Positions 43,303 to 52,462 of a stretch of 64,000 bases of DNA are shown here, in pieces. Source of the stretch: Kiritimatiellia bacterium (lineage in GTDB: Bacteria; Verrucomicrobiota; Kiritimatiellia; UBA8416; YA12-FULL-48-11); NCBI GenBank assembly GCA_028716365.1, contig JAQUPZ010000011.1, positions 62,001 through 126,000 on the forward strand, given 5' to 3'. Both the position numbers and the translations under genes were made by a program. Position 1 is the first letter of the stretch. Each line of letters starts with the position of its first letter. The notes beneath the pieces were generated by a model. It worked only from the letters and a program-made list of their open reading frames with translations, did not search any database and had not been told where the DNA came from.

Positions 43303-44511
43303 GTGAAGTGTATTTATATACAAATCGTTTTTCTAATCATTTTTGCTGGGGTAATGATTGCAACAGAACAAGCATCGTCTGAACGACCGGTAATTGCCAG
43401 TTACTATTCTCCAAATTACCATCCCGGTGATCCGCGAAATGATAATGAAAAAGGTAGGGGATGGTGCGAATGGGAACTGGTGAAAACAGCAAAGCCCCGT
43501 TTCCCTGGTCATGTTCAGCCCAAGGTTCCGCTTTGGGGTTACGCTGATGAGTCCGATCCAAATGTAATGGCAAAAAAGATCGATGCGGCGGCTGATCATG
43601 GCGTGGATGCTTTTATCTTTGACTGGTACTACTTCAATGATGGTCCTTTCCTCAATCGTTGCTTGGATCTAGGTTACCTGAAAGCGCCAAACAGAAACCG
43701 TGTTAAATTTTCCCTGATGTGGGCCAACCATGATTGGATTGATCTTCATCCTTACAAACGCGGTGCTCCGAGAAAGACGCTTTATCCGGGAACAGTGACC
43801 CCCGAGAATTTCGAAAAAATCTGTGACCACGTGATAAAAGACTATTTCCTCCAGCCTTCATACTGGAAAATTGATGGCAGACCATATTTTTCTTTTTATG
43901 ACATGACCAAGTTGATCGCAAATTTCGGATCAATTAATGCGACACGCGCAGCACTGGACAAATTCCGTGAGAAGACGAAGGCTGCGGGATTGCCCGGATT
44001 ACATCTCAACGCGGTGGCCTGGGGGCAGCCGATACTGCCGGGTGAAACGAAACGCAGCGATCTGGTTGAAGTAATAAAAGCGCTCGGCTTTGATTCAACT
44101 ACTTCCTATGTCTGGATTCATCATGTTCCTTTGCCGAAACTGCTGACTGATTATAACGAAGTCCGGGATGTGTATTTCGCTCACTGGGACAAGGCGGACA
44201 AAATGTATGGCATTCCTTACTATCCGAATGTCAGCATGGGTTGGGATTCAAGTCCACGTACGGTACAGGAAGACGAATTCGGGAATTTCGGTTATCCGTT
44301 CACCAATACAATCGGCGGTAATACGCCGGAGCGGTTCAAAGCTGCGCTGGAAGAAACCAGGCGCAGGCTGATGAATCGTCCGGTAAAAGACCGTATCTTT
44401 ACGATTAACTGCTGGAATGAATGGACTGAGGGCAGTTATCTGGAGCCGGATACTGTTAACGGCATGAAATACCTGGAAGCGATAAGGGATGTTTTCGGAG
44501 TTTGTAAATAA
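43303..44511 (+). CDS. Exported GH99-like (WbsX-type) protein
   Basis: A 402-residue protein with a Sec signal peptide and the GH99-like WbsX fold: VIASYYSPNYHPGDPRND near the start, GVDAFIFDWYYFNDG, LMWANHDW, then GRPYFSFYD and NCWNEWTEGSYLEPD at the end. The WNEW-TEG-LEPD stretch is typical of the family and includes the expected acidic residues. It may cleave alpha-mannose-type or related linkages in surface polysaccharides. The start is GTG at 43303 with GGAGG about 8 bases upstream; an ATG at 43296 is out of frame. It is followed by the rhamnosidase gene at a short distance. Confidence 0.85.
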   Translation: MKCIYIQIVFLIIFAGVMIATEQASSERPVIASYYSPNYHPGDPRNDNEKGRGWCEWELVKTAKPRFPGHVQPKVPLWGYADESDPNVMAKKIDAAADHGVDAFIFDWYYFNDGPFLNRCLDLGYLKAPNRNRVKFSLMWANHDWIDLHPYKRGAPRKTLYPGTVTPENFEKICDHVIKDYFLQPSYWKIDGRPYFSFYDMTKLIANFGSINATRAALDKFREKTKAAGLPGLHLNAVAWGQPILPGETKRSDLVEVIKALGFDSTTSYVWIHHVPLPKLLTDYNEVRDVYFAHWDKADKMYGIPYYPNVSMGWDSSPRTVQEDEFGNFGYPFTNTIGGNTPERFKAALEETRRRLMNRPVKDRIFTINCWNEWTEGSYLEPDTVNGMKYLEAIRDVFGVCK

Positions 44512-44541
44512 GATGAAATAGTTTTGCGGAGGACGATCGGT

Positions 44542-46302
44542 ATGAGAAGAAAAGATGCGGTTGTATATTGTGGAATATTCATCCTTCTTTTTTGTGTCGA
44601 AGGAATTTATGTCAAATCTGAACCTGCAATTGATCTGCAGGGTAGGAATACAGTCGATCCCAGGGTGCGTCAGTATGTTGTACCGGCGAAAATTGTCTGG
44701 AGTTCTTCGAATGATGCTGTGAAAAACTCCGAAGTGTTGTTGCAGAAAAGATCTGGGCAGACAACACTCGAAGCCACCAATCCATGTGTTCTTGATAACA
44801 GTAAAGGTCCGGCTGGAATTCTTTTAGATTTTGGGCGGGAACTTCATGGTGGTGTTCAAATCATGGCTTGGAATACGAAGAACAGAAAACCGGTGCATCT
44901 CCGTGTTCGCTTTGGTGAATCAGTCAGTGAGACGATGAGTGAATTGGGTGGTTCAAAGAATGCTGTAAATGATCATGCAATCCGTGACCAGACTTGTCTT
45001 GTTCCCTGGTTGGGCACACACGAGATAGGGAATACCGGTTTCCGGTTCGTGCGGATTGATCTGGCTGATGGAAACAGCATGGTCCAGTTGAAAAGTGTGC
45101 GTGCGATTTTTATTTACCGTGACTTGGAATACAAAGGCTCGTTCAAATGCAGTGATGAAAAACTGAACAGGATCTGGCAGACGGGAGCCTATACCGTTCA
45201 CCTGAACATGCAGGATTACCTGTGGGATGGTATCAAGCGTGACCGGCTGGTATGGATCGGCGATATGCATCCTGAGACAATGACAATCTATTCTGTTTTT
45301 GGGTGTAACGAGATCATTCCTGCAAGCCTTGATCTGATACGCGATGAGACACCGCTTCCAAAATGGATGAACGGAATCAGTTCATATTCGATGTGGTGGG
45401 TTCTTATTCAACACAGCTGGTATATACAGAGCGGCGATCTTGAATACCTCAAAAAACAACAGGTCTATCTGACAGGTTTGCTGGAACAACTGATAAAACA
45501 TATTGATCAGGACAATAAGGAAACACTTACAGGGATGCGGTTCATGGACTGGCCGTCTGCATCGAACAAGGAGGCTGTGCATGCCGGTCTTCAATCACTG
45601 ATGATCTTTACCATGGTGGCAGGCGGTGATCTGTGTTCCATACTCGGTAATGAAACTACAATGAAGAAGTGTGATGAGGCAGTTGAACGGTTGAGAAAAC
45701 ACATTCCCGTTCATGGGAACAGCAAACAGGCCGCGGCGCTTATTGCATTGTCCGGGCTGGGTAACCCGGTGAAGCTGAACAAGGAAGTCATGGCGGTTGA
45801 TGGGCCGAAGCGAATGTCCACGTTTTACGGGTATTATGTTTTACAGGCAAGGGCAATGGCGGGTGATTACCAGGGATGTCTGGATGTAATACGTCAGTAT
45901 TGGGGCGCGATGCTGGATGTTGGCGCCACAACATTCTGGGAGGATTTCGACCTGGAATGGACTGTTAATGCCGGACGAATCGATGAAATTGTACCTGAAG
46001 GTAAGAAGGATATTCACGGCGATTATGGCAACTATTGTTACAAAGGGTTCCGCCACAGCCTTTGTCACGGCTGGGCATCTGGTCCCACGGCGTGGCTGTC
46101 TGAATATGTGCTTGGGGTGAAGGTTCTGAAACCCGGCTGCAAGGTCGTGAGAATTGTTCCGCATCTTGGCGATCTTCAATGGGCGGAAGGAACTTATCCA
46201 ACTTCTTGTGGAATCATAAAGGTGAAACACGTGAAAAAACCTGATGGTACAATAGAGTCAACAATAGATGCGCCACAGGGAGTCGAGATTGTCCGCAGAT
46301 GA
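44542..46302 (+). CDS. Exported GH78-family alpha-L-rhamnosidase-like enzyme
   Basis: A 586-residue protein with a hydrophobic signal segment. After a beta domain (PAGILLDFGRELHGGVQI) the (alpha/alpha)6 barrel has the GH78 features DGIKRDRLVWIGDMHPE, DLEYLKKQ, MDWP, TTFWEDFD (acidic) and GFRHSLCHGWASGPTAWLS (conserved His). The end is a short beta domain (VRIVPHLGDLQWAEG). It probably releases alpha-L-rhamnose from glycans. It is shorter than many GH78 enzymes, so it lacks some accessory domains. I use the ATG at 44542, which has GCGGAGGA upstream, and not the TTG at 44524. It closes a plus-strand run with the GH99-like gene. Confidence 0.85.
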   Translation: MRRKDAVVYCGIFILLFCVEGIYVKSEPAIDLQGRNTVDPRVRQYVVPAKIVWSSSNDAVKNSEVLLQKRSGQTTLEATNPCVLDNSKGPAGILLDFGRELHGGVQIMAWNTKNRKPVHLRVRFGESVSETMSELGGSKNAVNDHAIRDQTCLVPWLGTHEIGNTGFRFVRIDLADGNSMVQLKSVRAIFIYRDLEYKGSFKCSDEKLNRIWQTGAYTVHLNMQDYLWDGIKRDRLVWIGDMHPETMTIYSVFGCNEIIPASLDLIRDETPLPKWMNGISSYSMWWVLIQHSWYIQSGDLEYLKKQQVYLTGLLEQLIKHIDQDNKETLTGMRFMDWPSASNKEAVHAGLQSLMIFTMVAGGDLCSILGNETTMKKCDEAVERLRKHIPVHGNSKQAAALIALSGLGNPVKLNKEVMAVDGPKRMSTFYGYYVLQARAMAGDYQGCLDVIRQYWGAMLDVGATTFWEDFDLEWTVNAGRIDEIVPEGKKDIHGDYGNYCYKGFRHSLCHGWASGPTAWLSEYVLGVKVLKPGCKVVRIVPHLGDLQWAEGTYPTSCGIIKVKHVKKPDGTIESTIDAPQGVEIVRR

Positions 46303-46637
46303 AAGTGTTCTGAGACTGTCGCCGACACAAATGCCGCTGGTCCCATCCGGTTCTACCGTGCTGTTTTAAAGCGCGATTCATAATTCTTGAATACCTTATT
46401 TTCACCAGAGGTTTGAGTTACATGGTAGGGACGGCGCTCCGTCGCCGTCCGCGGTTCATCGTGACCGCCTTACCTTTGGTTTTGGCCGTATTGATCGCTC
46501 ATGAAATAAACAGCTTAATTCTTGCTACACATGAGAATTGATCTAAAATAGATGGCATTATGGATGGAACGGACGACTGCCCATTGGGAAGCGTCGCCGC
46601 TCATCCACAAGTTCGGCAACAGGAAGGAGATAACAAG
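46303..46637. other. Intergenic stretch with one palindrome
   Basis: This 335-base gap after the rhamnosidase gene has no credible gene. It contains a perfect 8-bp hairpin (GGACGGCG-CTCCGT-CGCCGTCC, 46429-46450) of the kind seen in dispersed extragenic elements, and an AT-rich segment (46490-46555) that may hold the promoter of the small membrane-protein gene. No tRNA or other RNA gene is seen. Confidence 0.5.
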
Positions 46638-46859
46638 ATGGACGAGAACAAGCAGATGACAAAGGGCGGGCGCAATTTTTGTTTATTGCTGATGATTCTC
46701 GGCATCGCGACGGCTCTCTGCGGGGCGTGGTCCATGCTCTACCCTCCACCCAACCCTCAGACTTTCATGTCTAAGGTGAACGAGTTAATGATGGTTGGAG
46801 GCGGAACTGCAATAGCCTTTGGCGCGCTACTGATACTGGCCGTCAAGGGAAGGAAGTAG
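46638..46859 (+). CDS. Small two-segment membrane protein
   Basis: A 73-residue protein with two hydrophobic segments (FCLLLMILGIATALCG and GGGTAIAFGALLILAV) joined by a loop with YPPPNPQTF. AGGAAGGAG lies 8 bases before the ATG at 46638, which is why I prefer it to the open frame from 46560. I recognise no family. It stands alone between the rhamnosidase gene and the convergent regulator, 121 bases from the regulator's stop. Function unknown. Confidence 0.6.
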   Translation: MDENKQMTKGGRNFCLLLMILGIATALCGAWSMLYPPPNPQTFMSKVNELMMVGGGTAIAFGALLILAVKGRK

Positions 46860-46980
46860 ACGTTCCAGAGTATTGCGCGACACATTAACGGATATGAAAA
46901 AAGCCGAACCAACGCAAGGAGGATACTCGCCGAGTCCGCCGCGGACTCGTCTCGATCCTCATGCGTAACCGTTGCCATAC

Positions 46981-47856
46981 TTACGTATTTTTCTCCCTGT
47001 ATGCCAGGGGTGCCATGCCGGTCTTCTTTTTGAACAGAGCTGAGAAATAGTTCTGGTCTTCATAGCCAAGTTCACGGCAGATGACAGCAACTGTTTTTCT
47101 GGATGAACGAAGAAGTTTTTTTGCGGCATCAAGACGCAACTGCAGATGATATTGGGCAGGGCCCTTGCCATGTATTCTTTTAAACCAGTGACGTAGGGAT
47201 GAGTAACCAATATGCAGTTCCTTGGCCACGTTTTCCATTTCAAGAGGTTCGGATAATTTGTCTTTAATATATTTCTCAGCTTCACCAACCTTGTGTTTCA
47301 TGAAGATTATTTGTGTCTCGCCGGTTTTCTTCAGCGCGCTGGAAATATTATCGGCGGCTGTAATAGTGAATCTGGCAATGTGTTCAAATTTGGAAATTGG
47401 CAATCTGTTGGAAGGACCGGTTACCCAGACGGCAGCAATCGGAAACCTATTCTGGTCCATGATTGGAGCGCCTATACAGTGACAACCCTCAACCTCTTCG
47501 GCGATGTCGGTGGCATAACCATTGCGGCGGATCGTTTCTATTTCCTTGAAGAACGCTTTTGATGTGGTGATGGTCCTCTGATTGAATTTTGTAAAGGTCA
47601 TGCGGCTTATAATTTCTTTTTGCTGTTTCAAAGGCAGAAAGGCCACAATGGCTTTGCCAGGGGCACCTGTATGCAGGGGGAAATGCTGGTCAACTGCAAG
47701 CCGAAAACTGAACCGTTGTGTTCCCTGGACTTGGCCGATGATAATGCCATCAGGTGTTTTTCCATCAAGAACTGCCAGGCCGACAGTTTCAGAGAAAGCA
47801 GTACTCAGTTTGGTCATGAAGGGCAGGGCAGTCTTATAAAGTGCCTGGTTTCGCAT
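46981..47856 (-). CDS. Transcriptional regulator: IclR-type effector domain fused to AraC-type helix-turn-helix
   Basis: A 291-residue protein. Residues of about 5-185 match the IclR effector domain (AVLDGKTPDGIIIGQVQ, FPLHTGAPGKAIVAFLP, RRNGYATDIAEEVEGCHCIG, AAVWVTGPSNRLP). The last 95 residues are an AraC helix-turn-helix (MENVAKELHIGYSSLRHWF, and VAVICRELGYEDQNYFSALF). The N-terminal winged helix of real IclR proteins is absent, and I found none upstream in the same frame. The ATG at 47856 is preferred (AAAGG upstream) over a GTG at 47892. It is divergent from the HzsA-related gene, which it may control. The ligand is unknown. Confidence 0.82.
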   Translation of the reverse strand: MRNQALYKTALPFMTKLSTAFSETVGLAVLDGKTPDGIIIGQVQGTQRFSFRLAVDQHFPLHTGAPGKAIVAFLPLKQQKEIISRMTFTKFNQRTITTSKAFFKEIETIRRNGYATDIAEEVEGCHCIGAPIMDQNRFPIAAVWVTGPSNRLPISKFEHIARFTITAADNISSALKKTGETQIIFMKHKVGEAEKYIKDKLSEPLEMENVAKELHIGYSSLRHWFKRIHGKGPAQYHLQLRLDAAKKLLRSSRKTVAVICRELGYEDQNYFSALFKKKTGMAPLAYREKNT

Positions 47857-47892
47857 GGTGAATACCTTTTGTTTCCATGGAAAGAATAGCAC

Positions 47893-48278
47893 CTGCCGGC
47901 TTGATTCTTCAAGCCGTTCTTGCCAAAAAACACATATTGAATTACCAAATGCTCTATAGACGCTTTATCGGTAAAATCGCATAATATTACATAGAAAGAT
48001 GTGATCTTGTTGAGGGTTTCCGTCAATAGGAAGTTGAGACCTCGAATGGAGGTTCTGGTTAGCGCCTCTGGCGCCATGTAAACCAGGTTGCGCATTTCGA
48101 TCAGCGTAAATATTTCGAGTCAGATGGCCTTCAGGAGTTTTTCAGAAACTCCGACCGGCAAGGCGTCGCGTGAAGGGCTGGATATGTATCCGCACTTCAT
48201 GCGACAACGCAGTCGGGAAGGCTATATCACGCGAAAGATTTGTGCCGAAATGCGTAACCATTTAGTAGAGAGAAATGT
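47893..48278. other. Divergent intergenic region upstream of the HzsA-related gene
   Basis: About 390 bases between the fusion regulator and the HzsA-related gene. It holds an AT-rich part near 47930-48010, probably with promoters for one or both genes, and a 7-bp hairpin (GGAGTTT-TTCAG-AAACTCC, 48134-48152). A frame at 48088-48282 is open but has no ribosome binding site and no recognisable product. The part from 48150 to 48278 looks like coding-type sequence and may be a gene remnant. Confidence 0.45.
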
Positions 48279-50804
48279 ATGAATAGGATTCATTTTCATT
48301 TTATTTTACCGACAATTATTTGTTCCGTTCTTCAGCCGTTCCTTGTTTTGCCCGCAACCGCTGGCATGGAAGAGGAATGGAGGATACAGTATACAGTATT
48401 ACAGAGCGATATAACCAATCGGGTATGTATTGCCGGCCGGAGAAACGAAACTCTACGACAGGATGCGTTGATTCATGAATCTGATCGTGATCCCGCTGAT
48501 GTTGTGTTGAGGCGTACCGCAGCACTGCTGACAGATCTTAAACAAACCTCAGCCTTAAAACATCTGGCTGATCTGGGAAAAGAACTTGCCGCCCTGCAGT
48601 CTGCCGGTAAGTCAATGGATGTAAAAGATAGCGAGGCCAGGTACAAATTATACACTGATGTCTGTAGAATACGCCGCCAGATTGCATTCAAAAATCCACT
48701 ACTAAATTTTCCCGATCTGTTGTTTGTTAAACATCATCGCGCAATTTACAACCACATGTGTGACCAGTATTACGGCATGGCTGCGCGGCCAGGCGGGGGA
48801 TTGTATATCCTGTCAGACCCGTTTGGATCAGAACCAAAACTGAAGGATGTACTGGCCGGTTCTGTGGTCAGGAATGGCCGACTGAAGGGGCAGAAGTTGA
48901 GTGGCGGGTCGAACAAGCCTTACAAGATTCACTTTGACGGACTGGGTAATATTTCTGGCGATGAAACAGAAGGCGGCTCGTTCCTGTCGCCGGATCTTTC
49001 GTTTGACGGGAAAAGTGTCTTATTTGCTTATGTCGAATGTACCGGTAATCGAAAACACGATCATCACACTGACCCAAGCCGCGGCCACTGGGCTGAAGGA
49101 CGTTGTTACCACATCTTCAGGGTCAATATTGATGGTTCAAACCTCGAACAGTTGACTGATGGAACTTGGAATGAATTTGATCCGTGTCTTATGCCAAGCG
49201 GCAGGATTGTATTCATGTCGGAAAGGCGCGGTGGCTATTTGCGCTGCGGGAGGGTATGTCCGACTTTCACGCTTTATGACATGGCCTCGGATGGCAGTGA
49301 CGTCCGTTGTCTGAGTTTTCATGAGACCAATGAATGGCATCCGACGGTTGCGAATGACGGCAAGATTGCCTGGACCCGCTGGGATTATATTGACCGTCAT
49401 TTCTCTGCCGCCCATATGCCGTGGACAACAACGGCAGACGGATGTGATCCGCGTCCGATTCACGGCAATTATGCCTGGAGAGGTGGCCGGCCTGACATGG
49501 AGATGAGTCTTAAGGCCGTACCTGGGGTGTCGAAGTTCGTGGCAACGGCTGCCCCGCATCATGGCCAGGCGTACGGTTCCCTGATACTTATCAATGCGCA
49601 GGTGCGGGATGATGATTCCGGCGCTCCTTTAAAAAGGCTGACACCGGAAGTTGGATACACGGAAACCAGTGAAGGCGGAACCGAAACATACGGAACACCA
49701 TGGCCCTTGAGCGAGGATTACCATCTTTGTGTTTATGATGCAAAGACCCGGCCGGAAAACGAAAGTCGCAAAAAAGGATATATCGATGCGAATTATGGCA
49801 TTTATCTCGTTGATTCGTTTGGAAATAAAGAACTCATTTACCGTGACCCGGAAATATCGTGTCTGCGGCCAATACCGCTGATACCGCGTCGCAAACCTCC
49901 GGTACTGGCATCAAACATTAAATCTACAGACAAGCAACAATTACCGGAAGCCACTGTATCGGTGATAAATGTTTATGAATCATTTAAACCATTTCCAGCA
50001 GGGACAAAAATAAAAGCCCTGCGAGTGTGGCAGATTATTCCGCAGTCAGTTCCTGCAGTTCGTAACATGGGTGTCCAGGTTCCCGGGACAGGTTCTTTAA
50101 ACATCGGCAGGTATGTACTTGGGACCGTACCGGTTGAAGAAGACGGCAGTGCTCATTTTGTTGTTCCTGCAAAATTACAGGTATTCTTCCAGGTGCTGGA
50201 TGAGAAAGGGCTGGCCGTTCAATCCATGCGTTCTGGAACCCATTTCCAGCCGGGTGAGGAACTTGCCTGCCAGGGTTGTCATGAACCAAAGAACCGCGCC
50301 CCTGCGCCATTAAAACGTGAGCCGATGGCAATGAAAAGACCGCCTTCACGACTTCAACCCGATGTTGACGGTACGAATCCGTTCAGTTATCCGCGACTGA
50401 TACAACCGGTGTTGAACAGGTATTGCCTTGAGTGTCATAAAAAGAATCCGGAAAAAGCGCCGAAGCTGGATTCAGATCAGGTTGTCATGAAGGGAAAGGC
50501 ATACATGGATTTCAATACCACGTATTATGCGTCTTACGTGAGTCTTGCGCCGAAATATGGTTTTTATGATTATGGAAAGAGCGAAGGGAAGACTCACCGT
50601 ACGTCGCCGGGAGAGTTTGGAGCGCTGGGTTCAAAATTATATCCGATGCTGGCGAAGGGTCACCATGATTTGAAACTTTCATCGGATGATATGCACCGGA
50701 TAACGGTGTGGCTGGATTCGTGTTCGCTCTTCTATGGAGTTTACGAGAAAGAAGGCGGGGAAGCCCAGCTTCGCGGTGAAATTGTAAAACCAACCTTGGA
50801 GTAA
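48279..50804 (+). CDS. HzsA-related exported dihaem protein
   Basis: An 841-residue protein with a Sec signal peptide. The middle (about 210-480) is a propeller of the TolB/hydrazine-synthase-alpha type (SPDLSFDGKSVLFAYV, MPSGRIVFMSER). The C-terminal part carries two c-type haem sites, CQGCH (664-668) and CLECH (716-720). This order resembles the family NCBI calls HzsA-related protein, named after hydrazine synthase subunit alpha, which is widespread in Verrucomicrobia and Lentisphaerae. Anammox is very unlikely: no other hydrazine gene is present. It may be a periplasmic redox protein acting with the polysaccharide enzymes. The divergent fusion regulator lies 420 bases upstream. Confidence 0.8.
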   Translation: MNRIHFHFILPTIICSVLQPFLVLPATAGMEEEWRIQYTVLQSDITNRVCIAGRRNETLRQDALIHESDRDPADVVLRRTAALLTDLKQTSALKHLADLGKELAALQSAGKSMDVKDSEARYKLYTDVCRIRRQIAFKNPLLNFPDLLFVKHHRAIYNHMCDQYYGMAARPGGGLYILSDPFGSEPKLKDVLAGSVVRNGRLKGQKLSGGSNKPYKIHFDGLGNISGDETEGGSFLSPDLSFDGKSVLFAYVECTGNRKHDHHTDPSRGHWAEGRCYHIFRVNIDGSNLEQLTDGTWNEFDPCLMPSGRIVFMSERRGGYLRCGRVCPTFTLYDMASDGSDVRCLSFHETNEWHPTVANDGKIAWTRWDYIDRHFSAAHMPWTTTADGCDPRPIHGNYAWRGGRPDMEMSLKAVPGVSKFVATAAPHHGQAYGSLILINAQVRDDDSGAPLKRLTPEVGYTETSEGGTETYGTPWPLSEDYHLCVYDAKTRPENESRKKGYIDANYGIYLVDSFGNKELIYRDPEISCLRPIPLIPRRKPPVLASNIKSTDKQQLPEATVSVINVYESFKPFPAGTKIKALRVWQIIPQSVPAVRNMGVQVPGTGSLNIGRYVLGTVPVEEDGSAHFVVPAKLQVFFQVLDEKGLAVQSMRSGTHFQPGEELACQGCHEPKNRAPAPLKREPMAMKRPPSRLQPDVDGTNPFSYPRLIQPVLNRYCLECHKKNPEKAPKLDSDQVVMKGKAYMDFNTTYYASYVSLAPKYGFYDYGKSEGKTHRTSPGEFGALGSKLYPMLAKGHHDLKLSSDDMHRITVWLDSCSLFYGVYEKEGGEAQLRGEIVKPTLE

Positions 50805-50833
50805 TTTGAGCGAGCGCCGACTGCTTTACTAAC

Positions 50834-52186
50834 ATGAAACTAAGAATGTTGATCAATGGAGTTTTAGCGATAACATCAGCAGCGGCATTTGCCGGCTATT
50901 CTCTTGAGGTTAATCTGGATAAAATCGATGGCTACTACAAGGTTGGCGAAGAGACGGTATGTACTGCGAGGCTGATGAATAGCGGTAAACCGGCCGTGGG
51001 TGAAAAGCTGCGTTGTACCGTGAAGCGTGAACGTGCTGTTTTTAAGCAGGATGAGTTTGTCTGTGACGGCAATGCCGTGACAATCAAGGCGTCAATGGAT
51101 CGTCCAGGATGGCTTTTCTTCGGGTTTGAAATCATCGGCAAGGATGGCAATCCGCTTAAAGGCGAGGGGATTTTCAAACACAGGATGAAACCTACCATCG
51201 TGGGTGAGATTGGCGCGATGTACGATGCCGATAAGATCAGAGCGCTTGATGCTCGTCCTGCGGACTTCGACACGTACTGGGATTCATGCCGCGCCAAGCT
51301 TGACCAAATACCGCTGGAGCCGAAGTTGACCGAGGTCGACGTCCCAAAGGCTTTTCAAGGTAAGGTCAAGTGTTATAGCGCCGAGATCAAGTGTCTTGGC
51401 CGTACTCCGGTGACCGGTTATCTGGCCGTCCCCGTCGATGCGAAGCCCAAGAGTCTGCCTGCCTGTGTGGACTATCTGAGCATGGTGTGGCAGGATGCGA
51501 GTAAAAAGGTTGCACTTGAGACTGCGTCCAGGGGTGTTCTCGCACTGTATGTCAGTTGGCACGGTTTGCCGACCGGCAAGACAGAAGACGAGTACAAGAA
51601 GATAGCTCGTACCTGGTATGAAGAAGGGGGGAAAGCCGGGGATACGGATCGCGATACCTGGTTTGGTCACGATATGTTTTTTCGGGTGATGCGTGCGCTT
51701 GACTTCATCAAGAGCCGCCCGGAATGGAACGGCAAGGAGCTGATTGTGCGTGGTGGCAGTTTGGGCGGCATCCAGACTATCGCGGCTGCTGCTTTGGATA
51801 AAGATGTCACGGTGGCGGTGGTGAGCGTGCCCAGCGGTTGCGAATACAACGGCTACAAGCAGGGGCGTGATGCGGCGGCTCTTTACCGCGGCAAGGAGTT
51901 TGTCGCCCGTATTGAGGCGGATCCTCGCCGTGCGGTTACGCTCGCTTACCACGATGGGGTGAACTTTGCCCCGCGTATCAAGTGTGACATTTACGTCTGC
52001 ACGGGCTTTGCGGATGAGCTTTGTACTCCGAGTAGCGTTTTTGCTTTTTACAATGCGTTGCCTGCAACGGCCAGGAAATTTATGAGCTCAACTCCAAGTA
52101 CCGGACACTACGGAACCACTAAAAACACGGCTGGCGATAAGCGTCTTTTGGATACCTTCCGTTCTGTGACGGTTTCCCACGATTAA
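50834..52186 (+). CDS. Exported CE7-family acetyl esterase (acetyl-xylan esterase type)
   Basis: A 450-residue protein with a Sec signal peptide (cleavage near AAAFAG), a beta-type N-terminal domain of about 120 residues, and an alpha/beta hydrolase domain. The nucleophile is Ser309 in GGSLGG, the acid is Asp394 in GFADELCTPSS and the base is His425 in TGHYGT, as expected for CE7 acetyl-xylan/cephalosporin deacetylases. It removes acetyl groups from sugars outside the cytoplasm. It starts 29 bases after the HzsA-related gene and has no visible Shine-Dalgarno site, so translation may be coupled or leaderless. Confidence 0.88.
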   Translation: MKLRMLINGVLAITSAAAFAGYSLEVNLDKIDGYYKVGEETVCTARLMNSGKPAVGEKLRCTVKRERAVFKQDEFVCDGNAVTIKASMDRPGWLFFGFEIIGKDGNPLKGEGIFKHRMKPTIVGEIGAMYDADKIRALDARPADFDTYWDSCRAKLDQIPLEPKLTEVDVPKAFQGKVKCYSAEIKCLGRTPVTGYLAVPVDAKPKSLPACVDYLSMVWQDASKKVALETASRGVLALYVSWHGLPTGKTEDEYKKIARTWYEEGGKAGDTDRDTWFGHDMFFRVMRALDFIKSRPEWNGKELIVRGGSLGGIQTIAAAALDKDVTVAVVSVPSGCEYNGYKQGRDAAALYRGKEFVARIEADPRRAVTLAYHDGVNFAPRIKCDIYVCTGFADELCTPSSVFAFYNALPATARKFMSSTPSTGHYGTTKNTAGDKRLLDTFRSVTVSHD

Positions 52187-52355
52187 TGTGAAAAGGGGCA
52201 TCCCTGGTGGGGATGGCTGAGATAAAATCCTTGCCGCCAGTTATGACTGTGTTATCTTTTTTTAATTAACTGGGACAAGATCACTGAAATCGGTGTTTCT
52301 GAATTGTTCCTCCAGGGAAAATAGTTTTTATCAGTAATCCAACAGGAGGCACTCC

Positions 52356-52406
52356 ATGTCAGAAATAAACAAAACCCTGGTTCGACAGGCCATAAGTCGA
52401 CGGTAA
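52356..52406 (+). CDS. Very short ORF with a strong ribosome binding site
   Basis: A 16-codon frame (MSEINKTLVRQAISRR) begins 6 bases after a perfect AGGAGG at 52344-52349 and ends in TAA. It lies in the 276-base gap before the VOC gene. The quality of the start site contrasts with the tiny product. It may be a leader peptide or the remaining start of a lost gene. Translation is not proven. Confidence 0.35.
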   Translation: MSEINKTLVRQAISRR

Positions 52407-52462
52407 TCATACGGGAGGAATCGACTGCCACTTGTAAAACCGCAAAATGAAAGGAATAAACC

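Noticed and set aside
48088-48282. Open frame of 64 codons before the HzsA-related gene
   Set aside because: It has no ribosome binding site and no recognisable protein; it is kept only as a possible remnant in the intergenic description.
48279-50804. Anammox hydrazine synthase
   Set aside because: Only a distant relation to the alpha subunit is seen; no beta/gamma subunit or hydrazine dehydrogenase gene is present and the context is carbohydrate breakdown.
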